From Weissella confusa (GTDB taxonomy: Bacteria; Bacillota; Bacilli; Lactobacillales; Lactobacillaceae), in assembly GCA_014332815.1 (NCBI GenBank), contig JACSZT010000008.1, forward strand, positions 273,398 to 337,397: a stretch of DNA of 64,000 nucleotides, written 5' to 3'. The notes under the pieces were generated by a model, which ran no database searches, had not been told where the DNA came from, and saw only the letters and a list, made by a program, of their open reading frames with translations. Positions 30,703 through 40,013 of the stretch are shown piece by piece. Made by a program: the position numbers and the translations under genes. How positions within the stretch are numbered: the first letter of the stretch is position 1; each line of letters opens with the position of its first letter.

Positions 30703-32994
30703 TTAATTGACTTTTTGGATTGGTGCAAAGGCAGCCAGCAAACGCTTGATACCTTGATCTGGGAACGCAATGTCCAATTCTTGGTCTTCACCAGTTCCTG
30801 ACACCTTCACAACGTGACCAACACCCCACTTCTTGTGACTAACCGCATCCCCAATTGTCCAAGCCGCCTTATCAGCGCCAGTTCCTGGGTTGTTAGTTGT
30901 CATGGAAGATGTTGTGCGAGTTGGCGTTGACGCCACTGATGATTGGCGTTGACGACCAGCAAACGTCGTTGCCGTCGCTTGTTGTGTGCGACGGGCAAAT
31001 GGCAAAGCACCATCACGATTGGCAGTCGTTGACAACGTTTGACCAGCTGGTTGTTGAATCAACTCTGGACTAATCTCATCAATAAAACGTGATGGGATAT
31101 TACTTGTCGTTCGTCCGTATAGCAAACGTGAATAAGCATTCGTAATGAACAACTTTTGCTTAGCACGCGTGATACCAACATAAGCCAAACGACGTTCTTC
31201 TTCTAGTTGGGCGTCATCAGCTGCAGCACGAGACAATGGGAACAAGTTTTCTTCCATACCAACCAAGAAGACGACTGGGAATTCCAATCCCTTGGCAGCG
31301 TGCAACGTCATCAACGTCACTTGGTTGTCTGCATCTTCATCGACACTATCCAAATCAGAAACCAACGCCAATTCACCAAGGAAGTCCACGTACTTTGAGA
31401 CGCTTTCTTCGGTTGGCTCGTACTTTTTGTCGAATTCTTCCGTTACTGACAGGAATTCGGCCAAGTTTTCTAGACGGCCTTGGTTTTCTGGGGTTGGGGA
31501 TGCCTTAAATTGCTCCTCGTAACCAGAACGTTCCAAAATTTGACGGGTCAAATCAGTGATGCTCAAATCAAATGACATTTGTTGACGAAGTGAGCTAATC
31601 AAATCAGCAAATTGCGTCAATTGGTTAGCCGCACGGGCCGTCAAACCTGGAATCATGACCGCATTTTGGGCAGCATCCAACAATGGCCAGTTTTGTTGCA
31701 AGGCAAATGAACGCAAACGTTCGATTGATGTATTACCAATACCGCGTTTTGGTTCATTGACGACACGCAAGAAACTTTCATTATCAGCCGGATTCGTCAC
31801 CAAAGCTAAGTAGGCCAACACATCACGGATTTCCTTACGCTCATAAAACTTCGATCCGCCGACCATCGTATAAGGGATGTTCGCCTTCACCAAAGCTTCT
31901 TCAATTCCACGTGATTGCGCATTCGTACGGTAAAGGACGGCAAAATCACGGTAATTGCGCTCATCATTTTTAACACCATCACGGATTTGGGCAATGACAT
32001 ACAAGGCTTCATCCTTGTCAGATTGACCACGGTAATAGGTAATCTTTTCACCCATTCCGTTGTCCGTCCAAAGATTCTTCGCGATTCGCTCGTTATTGTG
32101 TTCAATAACTGCATTCGCCGCATCCAAGATAGTTTGCGTTGAACGGTAGTTTTGTTCCAACATAACCGTCTTCGCATCTGGATAATCCTTGGTGAAGTTC
32201 ATGATGATTTGCATGTTCGCACCACGCCAACCATAGATAGACTGGTCTGAGTCACCAACTACGGCCAAGTTACGGTGCTTAGCTGACAACAACGTGACCA
32301 ATTCGTATTGCGCATCGTTGGTGTCCTGATACTCATCGACGTGCACGTACAAGAACTTTTCTTGGTAGAATTCCAAAACTTCTTGTTCTTGGTGCAACAA
32401 TTCAATCGTCAACATGATCAAGTCATCAAAGTCGACTGATTGCGACAACGCCAATTGGTGTTGATACTCCTTGTACGCCTTCGCAACAATCTCTTCAAAT
32501 GGGCCATTAGCCATTTCTTCGTACTTCTCAGGCTTTTCCATCGCGTTTTTTGCGTTTGAAATGGCCCCAAGCACTGAACGTGGATCATACTTTTCGATAT
32601 CCACGTTCATATCCTTCAAAATACGCTTAATCAATGTTCGTTGCGCACCGGCATCAATAATTGAAAAGTCCTTCTTGTAACCCAACTTATCAATATCGCG
32701 ACGCAAAATACGCACTGCCAACGCGTGGAACGTTGAGACCCAAACGGCATCCGCATCTTCAGCATCAACTAGTTGACCAATACGTTCCTTCATCTCACGG
32801 GCAGCCTTATTCGTAAATGTGATGGCCAAAATACGCCATGGCATCACATTCAAATCTTTAATCAAGTGGGCGACACGATGCGTCAAAACACGTGTTTTAC
32901 CAGATCCGGCACCAGCCATAATTAGCAACGGACCTTCCGTTGTCATAACCGCTTCTGCCTGTTTGTCGTTCATGCCATCAAGTAGTGAACTCAT
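30703..32994 (-). CDS. pcrA: ATP-dependent DNA helicase PcrA (UvrD/Rep family)
   Basis: 763 aa. Superfamily 1 motifs: Walker A MAGAGSGKTRVLTHR, LAITFTNKAAREMKERI, HVDEYQDTNDAQYEL (DExQ-type), VVGDSDQSIYGWRGA, LEQNYRSTQTILD, VTLMTLHAAKGLEFPVVFLVG and LAYVGITRAKQKLF; a Ser/Thr/Gln-rich linker leads to the C-terminal RNA-polymerase-binding Tudor-like domain (WTIGDAVSHKKWGVGHVVKV). Translocates 3'-5' on single strands in repair and in removing RecA and stalled polymerase. Confidence 0.97.
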   Translation of the reverse strand: MSSLLDGMNDKQAEAVMTTEGPLLIMAGAGSGKTRVLTHRVAHLIKDLNVMPWRILAITFTNKAAREMKERIGQLVDAEDADAVWVSTFHALAVRILRRDIDKLGYKKDFSIIDAGAQRTLIKRILKDMNVDIEKYDPRSVLGAISNAKNAMEKPEKYEEMANGPFEEIVAKAYKEYQHQLALSQSVDFDDLIMLTIELLHQEQEVLEFYQEKFLYVHVDEYQDTNDAQYELVTLLSAKHRNLAVVGDSDQSIYGWRGANMQIIMNFTKDYPDAKTVMLEQNYRSTQTILDAANAVIEHNNERIAKNLWTDNGMGEKITYYRGQSDKDEALYVIAQIRDGVKNDERNYRDFAVLYRTNAQSRGIEEALVKANIPYTMVGGSKFYERKEIRDVLAYLALVTNPADNESFLRVVNEPKRGIGNTSIERLRSFALQQNWPLLDAAQNAVMIPGLTARAANQLTQFADLISSLRQQMSFDLSITDLTRQILERSGYEEQFKASPTPENQGRLENLAEFLSVTEEFDKKYEPTEESVSKYVDFLGELALVSDLDSVDEDADNQVTLMTLHAAKGLEFPVVFLVGMEENLFPLSRAAADDAQLEEERRLAYVGITRAKQKLFITNAYSRLLYGRTTSNIPSRFIDEISPELIQQPAGQTLSTTANRDGALPFARRTQQATATTFAGRQRQSSVASTPTRTTSSMTTNNPGTGADKAAWTIGDAVSHKKWGVGHVVKVSGTGEDQELDIAFPDQGIKRLLAAFAPIQKVN

Positions 32995-33021
32995 GTGTTT
33001 GCCCCTTTCAATCTTTAAAAA

Positions 33022-34152
33022 TTAGCGGATCTTCTTTCCCCAGTATTGGTACAAATCAACCTTCAATGCACCGTTGTACAACTTACGCTTCTTAGTAGCC
33101 TTAGCACCGAAAGCTTCTTCAAAGCCTTCATCTGACGTCAAAATGTACTTTGACCACGTTGGCATGTTGTTGTAGATGTGACCCATCTCACTGTAAAGTT
33201 GGCGAGCAGCATCCTCATCACCCAAACGTTCTCCGTATGGTGGGTTAGCGACCAATACACCATTAATCTTGTCAGTTGACCAATCCTTAGCAGCCAATTG
33301 CTTAAAGGTGATGTCATCACCAACACCAGCAGCTTCAGCGTTTGCCTTCGCGATTTCAATCATGTTTTCGTCGATATCGAATCCTTCAATATCCAACTCA
33401 ACATCAAAGTCAATCATTTGACGTGCTTGAGCCTTCAACGTTTCACCAATCTTCTTGTCGAACCAGTCCCATTGCGTAATATCGAACTCACGGTTCAATC
33501 CTGGTGCAATGTTGCGACCAATCAACGCAGCCTCAATAGCAATAGTTCCTGAACCAGTCGTTGGATCAACAAATGGATTGTCTGTAAACCAGTGAGCCAA
33601 GTTAACCAATGCAGCAGCCATCGTTTCCTTTAGTGGCGCACCACCCTTTTCAGTACGGTAACCACGCTTAAACAATGAATCACCTGTCGTATCCAGCGTA
33701 ATCATGACATGATCCTTATCAACGGCCGTTTCCAAAACAAAACGGTTTCCCGTTTCTGGCAAGTAGCCACGCGCGTGATAGGCATCCGTCAAACGGTTAA
33801 CAATCGCCTTCTTCGTGATTGCTTGTACAGTTGGTACAGAGTGCAAGATAGAGTTCTTTGAGCGCCCATTTACTGGGAACTCAGCGTCATATGGCAACAA
33901 GTCTTCCCATGGGAATGCCTTCGTCTTCTCGAACAATTGGTCGAAAGTCTTGGCATCAAATTCAGTCACCACAATTTTGACACGATCAGCTACACGCAGC
34001 CACAAGTTAGTGCGGTAAATATCTTCAACCGTTCCTTGGAAGAAAACGCGTCCATTTTCAGTTTGGGTTGCATAACCCATGTCCTTCAACTCACGAGCAA
34101 CAAGGGCTTCAAGTCCTGCTCCCATGGTGGCCATCAATTTAAATGTTTGCAT
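33022..34152 (-). CDS. THUMP-domain class I SAM-dependent RNA methyltransferase (YpsC/RlmL N-domain-like)
   Basis: 376 aa from ATG 34152 (AAGGTGA upstream; a GTG at 34161 is in the RBS). N-terminal THUMP domain (about residues 45-160, RTNLWLRVADRVKIVV), then methyltransferase motifs DPTTGSGTIAIEAALIG, LDIEGFDID and the N6/N2-type VANPPYGERLG. E. coli RlmL methylates G2445 of 23S rRNA; Bacillus YpsC is the counterpart of this length. Synteny with rnpB-gpsB-ypsA matches B. subtilis. Confidence 0.92.
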   Translation of the reverse strand: MQTFKLMATMGAGLEALVARELKDMGYATQTENGRVFFQGTVEDIYRTNLWLRVADRVKIVVTEFDAKTFDQLFEKTKAFPWEDLLPYDAEFPVNGRSKNSILHSVPTVQAITKKAIVNRLTDAYHARGYLPETGNRFVLETAVDKDHVMITLDTTGDSLFKRGYRTEKGGAPLKETMAAALVNLAHWFTDNPFVDPTTGSGTIAIEAALIGRNIAPGLNREFDITQWDWFDKKIGETLKAQARQMIDFDVELDIEGFDIDENMIEIAKANAEAAGVGDDITFKQLAAKDWSTDKINGVLVANPPYGERLGDEDAARQLYSEMGHIYNNMPTWSKYILTSDEGFEEAFGAKATKKRKLYNGALKVDLYQYWGKKIR

Positions 34153-34204
34153 AATTGTCACCTTTTTTCTTAGTTATGTATCCCAGTTTCCTGGGTTTAA
34201 GTGC

Positions 34205-34236
34205 AAAAAGAAAGCCGACGCCACAAGGACGTCGGC
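34205..34236 (-). terminator. rnpB terminator
   Basis: Minus strand: GCCGACG / CGTCGGC stem, then TTTCTTTTT, directly after the RNase P RNA. Confidence 0.9.
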
Positions 34237-34241
34237 TGCCT

Positions 34242-34624
34242 GATGCATCAGCTATAAGCCATGTTTTGTACCGAATATTGATTGGCGGTCAATACCCGGT
34301 GGCAATCATCTATCTCAGACATTTCTGTCTCCCCGACCATCACTTCAATTTGTTAGGTCAAGCGCCCCTACCAAAGTTTGGGTTGCCCGCTCGAGGGGTT
34401 TACCGCGTTCCACCCGTCGCATTTCTTTGACGGTTCGTCACTGTGGCACTTTAACAACTACTCAACCATAGTTACCCGTAGGTCTTTCGTTGGCCGTCAA
34501 CCGACAAGTCGGCTGCCTAGCCTTATTTTTTCAGCTAGCACGAACACTACTGACATCGCAGTCAGTGCGAGCATGGACTTTCCTCATACGGCATAAGCCA
34601 TACGCAATTACCCGCTAATACATC
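34242..34624 (-). ncRNA. rnpB: RNase P RNA (class B)
   Basis: About 383 nt. Ends pair perfectly (GATGTATTAGC with GCTGATGCATC, P1). Conserved blocks are present: GAGGAAAGTCCATGCTCGC, AGTGCCACAGTGACG, GTGGAACGCGGTAAACCCC, GATAGATGATTGCC and AAAACATGGCTTA. The layout follows the Bacillus (type B) RNA. A TATAAT at 34640-34635 lies ten bases upstream in the 3' end region of gpsB. It is the catalytic subunit that matures tRNA 5' ends. Confidence 0.97.
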
Positions 34625-34643
34625 GTATTTACTTATTATACAC

Positions 34644-35012
34644 TTATTCAGCCGTTTGTGTAGCCTTTTCTTCAGCAACTGGTGTTGGCGCCTCTGAAGC
34701 CGTACCAAATACACGGCGTTCCAAGTTAGACAAACGCTTCAAAATATCCATGTTTGTGTTTGCCACTGGCGCTGGAGATGCCTTAGGCGCCGTTGCCGCA
34801 GCTGATACTTGCTTCGTCAATTCAGCAACTTGCGCCTTCAACTTCTCGTTTTGTGTCGTCAATTCATCAATATTACTTTGGAACGCTTGATAATCTGACA
34901 TGATTTCATCCAAGAAAGCATCGACATCCGTCATATCGTATCCAGTACCGATACGCGTCTTCTTAAATTCCTTCGTCAAAATTTCCTCGCGGTTGTGTAG
35001 CACGTTTTCCAT
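34644..35012 (-). CDS. gpsB: cell-cycle protein GpsB (DivIVA family)
   Basis: 122 aa from the ATG at 35012 (GGAGGAG upstream). N-terminal DivIVA-type coiled coil (LTKEFKKTRI.TGYDMTDVDAFLDEIMSDYQ) that binds membrane and penicillin-binding proteins, a second coil (residues 45-70), an Ala/Pro linker and the short C-terminal NMDILKRLSNLERRVFG trimerisation segment typical of GpsB. It coordinates septal and side-wall peptidoglycan synthesis. ponA, a possible partner, is encoded 1.4 kb away. Confidence 0.94.
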   Translation of the reverse strand: MENVLHNREEILTKEFKKTRIGTGYDMTDVDAFLDEIMSDYQAFQSNIDELTTQNEKLKAQVAELTKQVSAAATAPKASPAPVANTNMDILKRLSNLERRVFGTASEAPTPVAEEKATQTAE

Positions 35013-35100
35013 CACTAGGACTCCTCCGTTTTGTTCGTATTATTAGTTTAACAGGTTTTAAACTCAGTTACAAAAGCACTTTATGTGAATTGTTTGTGCC

Positions 35101-35688
35101 CTAGTCTTCCCAAAGCGTTTCTTGGTACTCGGTTGCGTAGTCTTGCAAACGGTCTAAATCCACCCGGCGCACCGGATAATCATGGTTTTCCGCAAAATCG
35201 TGAATGGCAACATCATCATATCGTGCCTTTGATTCAGTTGCTTCTTCATCGAAGAAAATAACAGCTTCATCAGTGTGCGTTAACATAAAATTCTGGTAAG
35301 TCACCATTTGATTGCGCCCTGCAAAGTCCCCCTGCGAAACAGCGCTTGTAAAATTGACTGATGACTTTAGCTGCGTCAATTTTTCGGCATTTGCTTCATT
35401 CCATTGGCTACCAAATTTGCTAAACGGCGTCATCAACGCAATCTGGAACTCAGGGTAAGCTTCGTCCCGCAATTCCAACGCAACTTCAATCGCCCATTGT
35501 TCAATGCCTAATTGGCCACCAGTGATCAACCAATCAGTACCATCTTGAATCGCGTTTTCCAAAATTTTACGCAATGCATACTTAATTACCATCAACTTTG
35601 GGTCCTTTGTCCCCATCACGCCCAACTCATAACTGCGGAACCCTGTAATCCAAATTCGATGCAATTCACCATCAACTGTCAACGTCAT
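35101..35688 (-). CDS. ypsA: YpsA-like DUF1273 family protein (SLOG superfamily)
   Basis: 195 aa. RIWITGFRSYELGVMG near the N-terminus, WLITGGQLGIEQWAIEVAL (glycine-rich nucleotide-binding SLOG motif) and IALMTPFSKFGSQWNE are the family pattern. In B. subtilis and S. aureus YpsA influences cell division. The ATG at 35688 is very near the Shine-Dalgarno sequence; a TTG three codons later is a possible alternative start. Divergent from recU, next to gpsB as in Bacillus. Confidence 0.9.
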   Translation of the reverse strand: MTLTVDGELHRIWITGFRSYELGVMGTKDPKLMVIKYALRKILENAIQDGTDWLITGGQLGIEQWAIEVALELRDEAYPEFQIALMTPFSKFGSQWNEANAEKLTQLKSSVNFTSAVSQGDFAGRNQMVTYQNFMLTHTDEAVIFFDEEATESKARYDDVAIHDFAENHDYPVRRVDLDRLQDYATEYQETLWED

Positions 35689-35723
35689 CACCTCTTTACG
35701 TATTACTTACATTATAGGAAAGT

Positions 35724-35753
35724 TTGTCAGAATAATTGTCATTTTGCTATAAT
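35724..35753 (+). promoter_or_regulatory. sigma70-type promoter of recU-ponA
   Basis: TTGTCA (35724-35729) and TATAAT (35748-35753), 18-bp spacing, 32 bases before the recU ATG. Confidence 0.7.
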
Positions 35754-35785
35754 ATAAAGGATACCTTAAGACGCAGGAGTACGAA

Positions 35786-36391
35786 ATGGCTATTAACTAT
35801 CCAAATGGACGCCAATTTAATCCGAGTGCGTTTTCAAAGCCGGTCTCAAAAGGTGTTTCCCAAAGTAATCGTGGCATGTCATTGGAAAATGATTTGAACG
35901 ACGCAAATGCGTACTACCTAGCAACAGATAAGGCTGTGATTCATAAAAAGCCCACGCCTATTCAAATTGTTAACGTTAGCTACCCCGCCCGTTCAGCTGC
36001 GAAAATTACGGAAGCATATTTTAGACAGGCTTCTACCACAGATTACAATGGTGTTTATAATGGGCAATATATCGACTTCGATGCGAAGGAAACGACCAAT
36101 AAGCAGTCATTTCCTTTGAAAAATGTCCATGAACATCAGATTAAGCATTTGAAGCAAGTGGTTACACAGCATGGACTCGCTTTCATGATTATTCGCTTTT
36201 CCAGCCTAAATGAGACATACGTCATTTGGGCAGAGCTATTATTCACTTATTGGGATAATCAAGAAACCCAACGAAAGTCGATTCCATACGACGTTATTAA
36301 GGCAGAAGGTGCGTTAGTTCCCCTCGGAATCAACCCAACCACGCCCTACTTAACCGCTATTGATGAATTGCTTAATCAACGTAAAGTATAA
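35786..36391 (+). CDS. recU: Holliday junction resolvase RecU
   Basis: 201 aa. Catalytic core YIDFDAKETTNKQSFPLKNVHEHQ with the acidic D/E-x-K residues of the restriction-endonuclease-like fold; N-terminal PNGRQF and RGMSLENDLN are family-typical. It resolves four-way junctions and aids chromosome segregation. First gene of a recU-ponA operon (15 bases to ponA), the standard Firmicute pairing. Confidence 0.96.
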   Translation: MAINYPNGRQFNPSAFSKPVSKGVSQSNRGMSLENDLNDANAYYLATDKAVIHKKPTPIQIVNVSYPARSAAKITEAYFRQASTTDYNGVYNGQYIDFDAKETTNKQSFPLKNVHEHQIKHLKQVVTQHGLAFMIIRFSSLNETYVIWAELLFTYWDNQETQRKSIPYDVIKAEGALVPLGINPTTPYLTAIDELLNQRKV

Positions 36392-36406
36392 GGAGAACTA
36401 TTTGTT

Positions 36407-38653
36407 ATGACAGAAGAGATGTCACGCGTGCAAAGGTTACGCTCAAAAAAGAAGACATCCCAGCCAACTTCAAAGTGGAAGCGCTATACAAAGTATACGT
36501 TGCTAACGCTTGTGACGCTTGGCGCAGCCGGCACATTGGCCGGAGTTGGTGCTTTCACCTACTATGCTTCATCAGCACCTAAAGTGACAAATGCTGCTCT
36601 TGTCGGCACTTCACAAACCCAATACTTGGATAAGAACGGTGACGTTTTCTATACAAGTGGCTCACAAAAGCGTGAGATTGCCAAGCAATCTGAGATTCCA
36701 CAAGAAATGCGTATGGCCGTAGTTTCAATCGAGGATCGTCGTTTTTACAAGCACCACGGTGTTGATCCTCGCCGTATTCTCGGCGCTGCATTTGCTAACT
36801 TCACTGGTTCATCACTTGGTTTGCAAGGTGGTTCTACCCTAACGCAACAATTGATTAAGTTGACTGTTTTCTCAACAGCGGCTAGTGACCAAACGTTGAA
36901 GCGTAAGGCACAAGAAGCTTGGCTCGCTTTGAAGCTTGAGAAGCAATACTCAAAGAATCAAATTTTGACGCTTTATATGAACAAGGTTTATATGGGTAAT
37001 GGTGTTTATGGTATGAAGACGGCTGCTGATTACTACTTCGGTAAGTCACTTGACCAATTGTCAACGCCTCAAATGGCCTTGTTGGCTGGTTTGCCACAAT
37101 CACCTACTGGTTATGATCCATATACTAACCCAAAGGACGCCAAGAATCGTCGTGACGAAGTTCTTGAAGCAATGGCCCAAAACGGCGTTATCACGCAATC
37201 TAAGGCCAATGAGTACATGAAGACGCCAATCGACGACGGTTTGGTCTCAACTCACTCAGATCAACTTGAAAACACTGAAGAAAAGACCAAGATTAACCAA
37301 GCGTACATCACATCGGTTAATGCTGAATTGAAGAGCCTTGGCTACAATCCTGACACTGACGGTTTGACGATTCAAACGAATCTTGAGCCAAAGGTACAGA
37401 ACCGCGCCTACAACATTGTTAACACAGAAAACTATGTTGCTTGGCCTGATGATGAGATGCAAGTTGGTTTGACAGTTACCGACCCTCGCAACGGTGATGT
37501 GATTGCCCAAATTGGTGGTCGTAAAGAAACAACCCTATTTGGTACCAACCACGCAACTAACACCAAGCGTTCATCTGGATCAACAGCTAAGCCTTTGGTC
37601 GCATACGGTCCAGCAATCGAAGATATGAACTGGTCAACGAACCACGCCGTTGATGACAATGCCTACAAGTATCCTGGCACAAACATCTCCGTGAATGACT
37701 TTGACCACCGTTACCTTGGTACGATTTCAATGCGTACAGCGATTGCACAATCTCGTAACATCCCTGCCGTTCAAACGTTGCAAGAAGTTGGTTATGACAA
37801 ATCTTCTGCATTCCTTAAGAAGCTCGGTATTAACGAAGATCCTAAGGAGATGGTTGCCTCAAACGCCATTGGAATCGACATTTCAACTGAGCAAGAAGCA
37901 GCTGCCTACTCAGCATTCGCAAATGGTGGTACTTATTACAAGCCATCTTACATTTCTAAGATTACTGACCGTAGTGGTGCCGTGAAGAAGTTTAGTTCTA
38001 AGGGTTCAGAGGCTATGAAGTCTTCTACAGCCTTCATGATGACAAGCATGTTGAAGTCGGTTATCAGCGATTCATACGCCAAGATGATTGCAACCGATGC
38101 TTATAATCAAGCTGGTAAGACAGGAACAGTCGCTTATGGCGAAGATTCAAACATGTCAGCTGATTCAGCAATGGATACTTGGTTCACTGGATACACTAAG
38201 AGTGCTGCCATTTCTGTTTGGACAGGTTATGACGATCCAAACGAGGTTGGCCACGATTTGACTGGTAACGAACAATACATCATGTTGAAGGTTTATGGCG
38301 CCTTGATGGATTACGTAATGTCTGATTCTTCAATGGACGGATCAGACTGGACGGTTCCTTCAACCGTTAAGCAAGTTAATGTTTACGGTAAGAAGGAATA
38401 CCAAGTGGCCGGTGCTAACGTAGCAAACGAAAAGACGGTCGGTGTGGCATCAACATACACACCTTCTTATTCTTCACGTTCTACGTCAACGTACACGCCA
38501 TCATCAAGCTCAACAGCCAGCTCACAACCCGCTGAAAGTTCAGCGCCAGCAGCATCAAATGAACCAGCAAGTTCTTCTACGCCTGCTAGTTCATCAGCTC
38601 AGAGCTCAAGTACCCCACCTGCTAGTTCGTCATCAGAACAACGACAGCAGTAA
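36407..38653 (+). CDS. ponA: class A penicillin-binding protein PBP1A
   Basis: 748 aa bifunctional enzyme. Short cytoplasmic basic tail, one membrane helix (residues ~28-50), GT51 glycosyltransferase domain (SIEDRRFYKHHGVDPRR, GGSTLTQQLIK, KLEKQYSKNQILTLYMNKVYMG) and a transpeptidase domain with SSGSTAKP (SxxK Ser), SRN and KTGTVAYGED. The C-terminal 90 residues are a Ser/Thr/Pro/Ala-rich low-complexity tail. It polymerises and cross-links peptidoglycan. Confidence 0.96.
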   Translation: MTEEMSRVQRLRSKKKTSQPTSKWKRYTKYTLLTLVTLGAAGTLAGVGAFTYYASSAPKVTNAALVGTSQTQYLDKNGDVFYTSGSQKREIAKQSEIPQEMRMAVVSIEDRRFYKHHGVDPRRILGAAFANFTGSSLGLQGGSTLTQQLIKLTVFSTAASDQTLKRKAQEAWLALKLEKQYSKNQILTLYMNKVYMGNGVYGMKTAADYYFGKSLDQLSTPQMALLAGLPQSPTGYDPYTNPKDAKNRRDEVLEAMAQNGVITQSKANEYMKTPIDDGLVSTHSDQLENTEEKTKINQAYITSVNAELKSLGYNPDTDGLTIQTNLEPKVQNRAYNIVNTENYVAWPDDEMQVGLTVTDPRNGDVIAQIGGRKETTLFGTNHATNTKRSSGSTAKPLVAYGPAIEDMNWSTNHAVDDNAYKYPGTNISVNDFDHRYLGTISMRTAIAQSRNIPAVQTLQEVGYDKSSAFLKKLGINEDPKEMVASNAIGIDISTEQEAAAYSAFANGGTYYKPSYISKITDRSGAVKKFSSKGSEAMKSSTAFMMTSMLKSVISDSYAKMIATDAYNQAGKTGTVAYGEDSNMSADSAMDTWFTGYTKSAAISVWTGYDDPNEVGHDLTGNEQYIMLKVYGALMDYVMSDSSMDGSDWTVPSTVKQVNVYGKKEYQVAGANVANEKTVGVASTYTPSYSSRSTSTYTPSSSSTASSQPAESSAPAASNEPASSSTPASSSAQSSSTPPASSSSEQRQQ

Positions 38654-38667
38654 TTAAATAAAAAACA

Positions 38668-38708
38668 AGGAGTCGAATGGTTTAATTACCGTTCGGCTCC
38701 TTGCTTTT
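38668..38708. terminator. terminator between ponA and dnaD
   Basis: CAAGGAGtCGAAtGGT / ACCgTTCGgCTCCTTG stem with CTTTTTA on the plus side, between convergent genes. Confidence 0.85.
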
Positions 38709-38710
38709 TA

Positions 38711-39451
38711 TTATTTAAATTTTGACCAGTCAGTATTCAAAATATCAACATTCGTTGGAATGTTAACTTTTTCATCTGAATTCAACTGCTTGAATTGCGT
38801 CCGCTTTTGACGCTCCTGACGAACTTCCTGGACAGAACGATAATTTTTCTTCTGCCAGGCCACCAGAATGGTCTCAATGTAACGCAGGTTTAAGGCAGCA
38901 TTCAAAACCGCTTCCTGCACCGCTGCTTTGATAAATTCGGGCTTGAAATGATCCACGTCAAACCAGTTTTTAACAGTTTCCATCTCCATTTGACTTAACG
39001 GACGACCAAACTCTTGCTCGATTAAGTTATAAATCGCTGCACGACTCAAATCGTCCTGATGCGTTACCGGTTGACCTTGCGTGGCAACACGCTGCGCCGC
39101 AGTCATCGTATCACTACCTGGTTCAGAAACCAACTTGTCATATAGTGGTTGGAAATCCAACTGTGTGCTAACGCGACCAGCACCATCACGCATACTAACA
39201 AAATTAACCAATCCCTTGGCGCGCATTGCCTCAAGGTGTCCAAACACCGTCTGCGCATCCCAGCCAAGTGTCTCCCCAATTTTTTGCGTGCTAGGTTCTA
39301 GTTCGCCACGATCAATACCTGCCTTCGTTTGCACGTAAACAAGCAATTCTTCGTTCGTCATGCCAAGGTCACGGTAATGTTGTAGTAAATAGTTACTGAT
39401 GCTCGTTGTACCAGCTTGCATAAACGCTGCAAAATTTAATTTATCTGTCAT
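38711..39451 (-). CDS. dnaD: DnaD family replication initiation protein
   Basis: 246 aa. N-terminal winged helix (residues ~15-95, LQHYRDLGMTNEELLVYVQTK, PSTQKIGETLGWDAQTVFGHL) and C-terminal DnaD domain (IYNLIEQEFGRPLSQMEMETVKNW; LRYIETILVAWQKKNYRSVQEV). With DnaB and DnaI it loads the helicase at oriC and restart forks. nth, often next to dnaD, is absent. TATAAT lies upstream near 39506-39511. Confidence 0.93.
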   Translation of the reverse strand: MTDKLNFAAFMQAGTTSISNYLLQHYRDLGMTNEELLVYVQTKAGIDRGELEPSTQKIGETLGWDAQTVFGHLEAMRAKGLVNFVSMRDGAGRVSTQLDFQPLYDKLVSEPGSDTMTAAQRVATQGQPVTHQDDLSRAAIYNLIEQEFGRPLSQMEMETVKNWFDVDHFKPEFIKAAVQEAVLNAALNLRYIETILVAWQKKNYRSVQEVRQERQKRTQFKQLNSDEKVNIPTNVDILNTDWSKFK

Positions 39452-39579
39452 ACGTTCCCCTAACTAAAATTTGAAAGCATGTACCCCATACTTTTCGATT
39501 TTTCTATTATACCCCCATATTTCCGTCAACGCGATGGTCATATTCAGAGTACGCTAAACGTCATAGGAGGATTTGCAAC

Positions 39580-39684
39580 ATGGATAATAATGATAATCGC
39601 CCATTGTGGCTACGTCCCTGGTTCTGGCTGGTAGCACTATTCTTTATCGGTCGTCGAAAAAAGAAAAACAAACAACCAAAATAA
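39580..39684 (+). CDS. 34-aa single-helix membrane peptide
   Basis: A short frame with an excellent RBS (ATAGGAGG, seven bases) and its own strong terminator. The peptide is MDNNDNRPLWLRP followed by a 10-residue hydrophobic stretch and a very basic tail (GRRKKKNKQPK), so it should insert with the C-terminus inside. No family recognised. It is the last host gene before the prophage. Confidence 0.6.
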   Translation: MDNNDNRPLWLRPWFWLVALFFIGRRKKKNKQPK

Positions 39685-39700
39685 CTTACCACGATAAAAA

Positions 39701-39741
39701 ACCGCTGAAAACAGTTATAACGACTGTTTTCAGCGGTTTAT
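39701..39741 (+). terminator. strong intrinsic terminator after the 34-aa gene
   Basis: AAACCGCTGAAAACAGT / ACTGTTTTCAGCGGTTT perfect 17-bp stem with a 7-base loop; T-rich on both sides. Confidence 0.85.
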
Positions 39742-39829
39742 TAGTGTTTGTATTTAGCTTATGGCCACAAACGGTTCATCGTTCGTGGGAATGTGTAAAT
39801 GCTTATACACCAGTAGTTTGAGAGTTCAC

Positions 39830-39945
39830 TGGCGCAAATATGGCGCAAATATTAAGCCTCGTATTTAGTGGCGCAAACTAATCTGAATCCAATTTTAGTT
39901 TGCAGGGTATGGCCCGACATTTCTCACCTAATTATTGTACAATAA
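39830..39945. other. candidate prophage end: tandem repeat, inverted repeat and palindrome
   Basis: The gene-free stretch between the host terminator and the first prophage gene holds two head-to-tail copies of TGGCGCAAATA (39830-39840, 39841-39851), a third TGGCGCAAAC at 39869, an inverted repeat GCAAACTAA / TTAGTTTGC (39873-39881, 39895-39903) and the 14-bp palindrome TTATTGTACAATAA (39932-39945). Such arrays are usual at phage att/integrase arm sites; the exact core cannot be defined without the other end. Confidence 0.4.
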
Positions 39946-39949
39946 AAAG

Positions 39950-39988
39950 CCCGCCAGACGAGGAAGTTAATCCAAGTACAGCGGGCTT
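39950..39988 (-). repeat. terminator-type repeat R1, downstream of the Abi gene
   Basis: 39 bp, 35 of 39 identical to the copy at 41108-41146. Contains CCCGCCAGAC...CAGCGGGCTT, a hairpin with T runs on both strands (a bidirectional terminator), 26 bases after the Abi stop. Confidence 0.85.
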
Positions 39989-40013
39989 TTTTCAAGTAAA
40001 TCAACTAAAGTTA

